Assembly: GCA_035545895.1 (NCBI GenBank)
Contig: DASZXJ010000192.1
Location: 1 to 24,660, forward strand
Direction of reading: 5' to 3'
Source: DASZXJ01 sp035545895
Lineage (GTDB): Bacteria > Planctomycetota > Phycisphaerae > Tepidisphaerales > Tepidisphaeraceae
Length of the DNA stretch: 24,660 nucleotides
The stretch's first letter is position 1, and the number at the start of each line of letters is the position of its first letter. Below the pieces are notes generated by a model. It worked only from the letters and a program-made list of their open reading frames with translations. It made no database searches and was not told the origin of the DNA. The translations under genes were made by a program, and so were the position numbers. This document shows positions 21,768 to 24,660 of the stretch, one piece after another.

Positions 21768-22064
21768 TCAGACAGCGGTGTCCGCAAAAGTCGAGCGGCG
21801 CGCCGTCTCGGGTGCATCGACATGGCGACCAGAATTGCCCGAGATTTCAGACAGCACGCGCGCCGGCAGTTCATCGGATTCGCGCATCAAGCGATTGAAC
21901 TCCTCATTGATTTGCGCTTGTACTGCCGTCAGATCGTTCTGAACCGCGCGCCGCTGCGACAACAACTCGTTAATCTGCGAATCGATCTGCGCCAGGGTGC
22001 CGATGCCTCCCTGTGCTTTTTCAAAGAGAGTGGCGGCATATGCCTGGGCTCGAGATTCAAACAT
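21768..22064 (-). CDS. 98-aa predicted coiled-coil protein
   Basis: ATG 22064 is preceded by GGAGG at 5-base spacing. This start gives a 98-residue product and avoids overlap with the divergent gene, unlike a longer frame beginning at 22250. MFESRAQAYAATLFEKAQGG is followed by a heptad-like region, IDSQINELLSQRRAVQNDLTAVQAQINEEFNRLM, then a polar tail. A small helical, probably oligomeric, cytoplasmic protein is predicted. The two start codons of this gene and the SPFH-propeller gene are about 40 bases apart and divergent, so they may share control and function. It lies 162 bases upstream of the peptide array on the same strand. No family is recognised. Confidence 0.65.
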   Translation of the reverse strand: MFESRAQAYAATLFEKAQGGIGTLAQIDSQINELLSQRRAVQNDLTAVQAQINEEFNRLMRESDELPARVLSEISGNSGRHVDAPETARRSTFADTAV

Positions 22065-22104
22065 GCTGGCCTCCGTAAAAGTTGCTGATGATTCCGAGGG
22101 AAAC

Positions 22105-23742
22105 ATGATGCATAGCCCCGATTTGCGAGCAAACAACCGCTCCGCCGACGACAGTCTTTCCACCAGCGCCCTGTCCAAGATTGAATGGCTTTTATATCCC
22201 TCAACGGACCCGCGCCGGGTAAAATTCAGTTCAATGTCGCTGCTCGACAACGAGTTTGCCCGCCGGACAAACGGCCGGATCGTGTGGCGGAACGACCCGC
22301 TGCGCGTGAGCTGGCTGGTGACGCAACTCGTTTCCGCGGATCATCATGCGCTGCATTGCCGGTTTGAATGTCGCGCTGCGGTCGCCGTCAGTCCCGCCGA
22401 CCGCCAGATGTTTGCCGAGACGTTTCTTCCCGGCCGGGAGTCGGTGGCTGTCGAACAGGTACGCGAGCATCTGCTGCCCGCGATTCAACAATGCCTGGCC
22501 GAACTGGCCTTGAAGCAAACCGCCGGCGAAGGTTTCGATCAGCCCACTCGTGAAATATGGTTATCTGCCTTGCGCAAAGCCGCCGACGCCTCAGCCTTTG
22601 CCTGCGGAATTGAGCTGCTTCCCCCCTTCTCGCTGGATATTCAAAGCCCCACCCTTCGCCAACAGCAATTGCATCAAGTTTCCACCGCCCGACAAAGCGA
22701 GCAGCTTCAACAGACCGCTGAGATCCTGAAACAGTTTCAGTCGTTGCGTCAATCCGCTCCCGAACTCTCTGCCGGGAAACTTCTGGATCGGATCGCTCCC
22801 GCGCAGCAAAGCCATGTTTTGCAATCTCTCCTCATGGCAGCCGAGCAGAAATCCGTCCAATCGCAACTTTGGGCTGTTGCCGGTGATGTTTTGGTGAAAG
22901 TCGATCCGCGAATCATTCCGCCAAAACTTGATCTTTACCCCCTGCCAACCGAACTTGGCCCACTCCGCAGTGTTCAGACGAGCGATTTGAAGACGAATAA
23001 GATTCTGCTCATCGGCGCCCAAAGAGGCGTTATCATTTTTTCGCCGAACAATCCAGCCCAGGCCGTGTTGTTTCGACATGACACGCTGCAATCTCAATTG
23101 GGCTTCAACCAGGTCGTCTGCGACGGTAACAATCGCATCTGGGCTTCCCACAGTGAAGCAGGTATTGTCGGATGGTCACTCGATCAACCCAATGCCCCGA
23201 CAATCATATTCGACGAAGATTCTCCGAAGCATTTGCATCTGCTGGATGATCGCCGACTGATTTACGCAACTGGAAATCGCGTTGTCATTCGAGATGGCTC
23301 GATGCGAACCGAACTGGATTCCACCGGCGATTCGCCGTTCATCGCAATTGAACCGGCCGATGGAAAAATCGTGCTCATCCATCAGGAAGGCAGGGTTGCA
23401 ATCATCGATCGCAACACTCATCAGTTGCTTGAAACGCGCAATCGCGGCGCAACTTTGAGCGCTGCCGGCACCATGCCCTGGCAGGGAGACATCCGTTTAC
23501 TTCTGGCTACGGAATCCGGCCCGATTGATTGCATTGGCCTGGATGATTCTATCGTCACGCAATATGCCAGTGCGCACAAAGCACTCAAGATGGTTTGCGC
23601 AACGGAGGATTTGATCGTGGCCGTGTCCGGTGATCGCCAGCGAATCATCGTCTGGCACAGTTATGACGGACAGCGCCCAATCGGCGAGATCCATATGCTC
23701 AGCCGAACCCGGCATCGCGTGGCAGATGTGCAGTTCGATTGA
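22105..23742 (+). CDS. SPFH/Band 7-like domain fused to a C-terminal beta-propeller
   Basis: 545 residues from ATG 22105 (an adjacent ATG at 22108 is equally possible), preceded by CCGAGGG. A longer frame from 21997 was rejected because it runs through the divergent gene's coding start. Residues ~60-215 (RIVWRNDPLRVSWLVTQLVS, HCRFECRAAVAVSPADRQMF, VREHLLPAIQQCLAELAL, ASAFACGIELLPPFSLDI, then a Gln-rich helix) follow the strand-helix order of SPFH/Band 7 domains, including 'a..cGi.l' before the final helix. Residues ~290-545 consist of repeated strands (LIGAQRGVIIFSPNN, NRIWASHSEAGIVGWSL, GRVAIIDRNTHQLLE, RQRIIVWHSYDGQRP) typical of a WD40/NHL-type propeller. No signal peptide or transmembrane helix. 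Function unknown; a scaffold or sensor is plausible. Confidence 0.65.
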   Translation: MMHSPDLRANNRSADDSLSTSALSKIEWLLYPSTDPRRVKFSSMSLLDNEFARRTNGRIVWRNDPLRVSWLVTQLVSADHHALHCRFECRAAVAVSPADRQMFAETFLPGRESVAVEQVREHLLPAIQQCLAELALKQTAGEGFDQPTREIWLSALRKAADASAFACGIELLPPFSLDIQSPTLRQQQLHQVSTARQSEQLQQTAEILKQFQSLRQSAPELSAGKLLDRIAPAQQSHVLQSLLMAAEQKSVQSQLWAVAGDVLVKVDPRIIPPKLDLYPLPTELGPLRSVQTSDLKTNKILLIGAQRGVIIFSPNNPAQAVLFRHDTLQSQLGFNQVVCDGNNRIWASHSEAGIVGWSLDQPNAPTIIFDEDSPKHLHLLDDRRLIYATGNRVVIRDGSMRTELDSTGDSPFIAIEPADGKIVLIHQEGRVAIIDRNTHQLLETRNRGATLSAAGTMPWQGDIRLLLATESGPIDCIGLDDSIVTQYASAHKALKMVCATEDLIVAVSGDRQRIIVWHSYDGQRPIGEIHMLSRTRHRVADVQFD

Positions 23743-23751
23743 CTGCTTGAA

Positions 23752-24585
23752 CTATTTCGCGTTGGCGAGCGGGTTCTCTTCCGGCAACGCCGACGCCAGG
23801 AAACTCACCATTTGCTGAGTTGTCGTTGGATCGCATGGATCGGCATAGAGTCCGGTCGTGCCGACCAGGAGCACCGGCTTGGCATCGAACAACTGGCGGA
23901 ACCGGGTCATTTCCAGATCGCTGATGCGCACGCCATATGACATTTCAAATGTCCACTTGCACAGTGGCCCCATCCATTTCAGATATGGACTCGGGGGCAA
24001 AAGATGCGACTGCACCAACTCCGTGCTGTCGCAAATCGGATGGTCGGCGATAACGACCGCGATCTGGCTGTCGGCCTGTGCAGCCAGCAGCGCTGCATTA
24101 GCACCCGTGCCCGCGCCAATCAGCCCGACCCGATCAGGATCGACAAACGGACGGCGCCGCAGCATATCCACCGCAGCTCGAACATCAGATGATTCGCGAA
24201 GCCCAAACGTTTCTCCCGAACCCGCCTGTGCTCCGCAGCCGCGGAGATTGATCGCCAGCACGACATATCCCGCCTCGTGAAGAGGCTTGATCATCGGCAG
24301 CAACTGGTCACGCCGCATGCCCATGTCATGCACCAACACCAGCGCCGGATGCTGCTTCCATAGCACCCGATCCTTGTCTTCCAGGACTTTTTTCGCATCG
24401 ATGACCGGGATGAGCCATCCCTCCAGGCGAATTTGATCAGACCCGACAAACGTGACCGGTTCGTAATAGATTCCCTGCGAAGCCGGATCAAGCTCGGCCG
24501 TCGATGGGCGCGGGTGGGTCGAAGCCCAGACGATTGCGCAAGCTGCGCCGGCCATCAATACCGGCACAAATGCCACCCGATACAT
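23752..24585 (-). CDS. Membrane-anchored alpha/beta-hydrolase fold protein lacking the nucleophile serine
   Basis: 277 residues from ATG 24585, which has AAGGG six bases upstream. The frame stays open to the window edge (upstream codons read ...SGVPGFKVEEGTPTSRALRAL), so a longer, 5'-truncated gene is possible. A hydrophobic helix (about 5-21) anchors the protein. The hydrolase core has ALVLVHDMGMRRDQ (oxyanion region), GYVVLAINLRGCG and DVRAAVDMLRRRPFVDPDRVGLIG, as in dienelactone-hydrolase-type/peptidase S9-like proteins. The nucleophile elbow, normally GxSxG, reads GAGTG (157-161), and no histidine follows the C-terminal aspartates. It is probably a non-catalytic binding protein. Converges with the SPFH-propeller gene across a 9-base gap. 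Confidence 0.75.
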   Translation of the reverse strand: MYRVAFVPVLMAGAACAIVWASTHPRPSTAELDPASQGIYYEPVTFVGSDQIRLEGWLIPVIDAKKVLEDKDRVLWKQHPALVLVHDMGMRRDQLLPMIKPLHEAGYVVLAINLRGCGAQAGSGETFGLRESSDVRAAVDMLRRRPFVDPDRVGLIGAGTGANAALLAAQADSQIAVVIADHPICDSTELVQSHLLPPSPYLKWMGPLCKWTFEMSYGVRISDLEMTRFRQLFDAKPVLLVGTTGLYADPCDPTTTQQMVSFLASALPEENPLANAK

Positions 24586-24660
24586 CAGCGCCCTTAGCGC
24601 TCGCGAGGTGGGTGTACCTTCTTCAACTTTGAATCCCGGAACCCCCGAAAGCGGATCATA

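Noticed and set aside
21997..22104. A 36-residue N-terminal extension of the SPFH-propeller protein
   Set aside because: It would overlap the start of the divergent coiled-coil gene, which has a proper GGAGG site, and its sequence is not protein-like.
1..24660. CRISPR arrays, insertion sequences, prophage or rRNA genes
   Set aside because: No spaced direct repeats, transposases, terminal inverted repeats or rRNA-like stretches were seen on either strand. The only integrase-type gene resembles housekeeping Xer.

Overview
The window reads as a gene-dense, moderately GC-rich bacterial chromosome segment. Gene content points to Planctomycetota, plausibly Phycisphaerae: small orphan lipoproteins, a TolB-like propeller without a Pal neighbour, a TMTC-like TPR membrane protein, a CoaX/short MnmE-like pair, and tandem peptides with lasso-type leaders. 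This assignment is inferred from style and families; no 16S rRNA or other decisive marker is present.

Layout. 1-2603: a 5'-truncated archaeal-type phosphoglycerate mutase/proposed homoserine kinase, a 34-residue four-cysteine mini-protein, and aspartate kinase behind its own promoter (aspartate/threonine pathway). 2629-3739: a membrane-anchored SNase-like nuclease and a YXWGXW-type lipoprotein, closed by a strong terminator. 3828-8133 (minus strand): a XerC/D-type recombinase, a small conserved-looking protein, an envelope pair (lipoprotein plus TolB-like propeller lipoprotein), and a two-helix membrane protein. 8169-9150: a 61-aa protein, a 70-aa lipoprotein and a YkgJ-type cysteine-rich metal-binding protein. 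9226-14897: pyruvate carboxylase, the biotin ligase that would charge it, and a stand-alone HHxxxD acyltransferase/condensation protein. 14934-17658: tRNA-Leu(CAA) only 13 nt ahead of a TMTC-like glycosyltransferase/TPR protein. 17692-20796: type III pantothenate kinase, a shortened MnmE-like GTPase, and (convergent) prfB with its programmed +1 frameshift.

The most interesting part is 20855-21770. Four tiny minus-strand genes (46, 34, 40 and 47 aa), each with a strong Shine-Dalgarno, encode different peptides sharing the spacing YxxPxLxxxGxxxxxT, which is the leader signature of lasso-peptide precursors. The residues after the leader are only 8-10 long, and no lasso synthetase, protease or RRE gene is in the window. 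The genes have one recognisable promoter with an overlapping dyad, a hairpin just after each of the first three stop codons (two of them covarying copies of one element), and a terminator at the end. They look like an orphan precursor array that either uses enzymes encoded elsewhere or has a different role.

Next to the array is a divergent pair: a 98-aa coiled-coil protein, and a 545-aa protein that looks like an SPFH/Band 7-type domain fused to a beta-propeller. The window closes with a membrane-anchored alpha/beta-hydrolase homologue that has lost its nucleophile serine. No IS elements, CRISPR arrays, rRNAs or prophage genes were seen, and no stretch over 300 bases lacks a gene.
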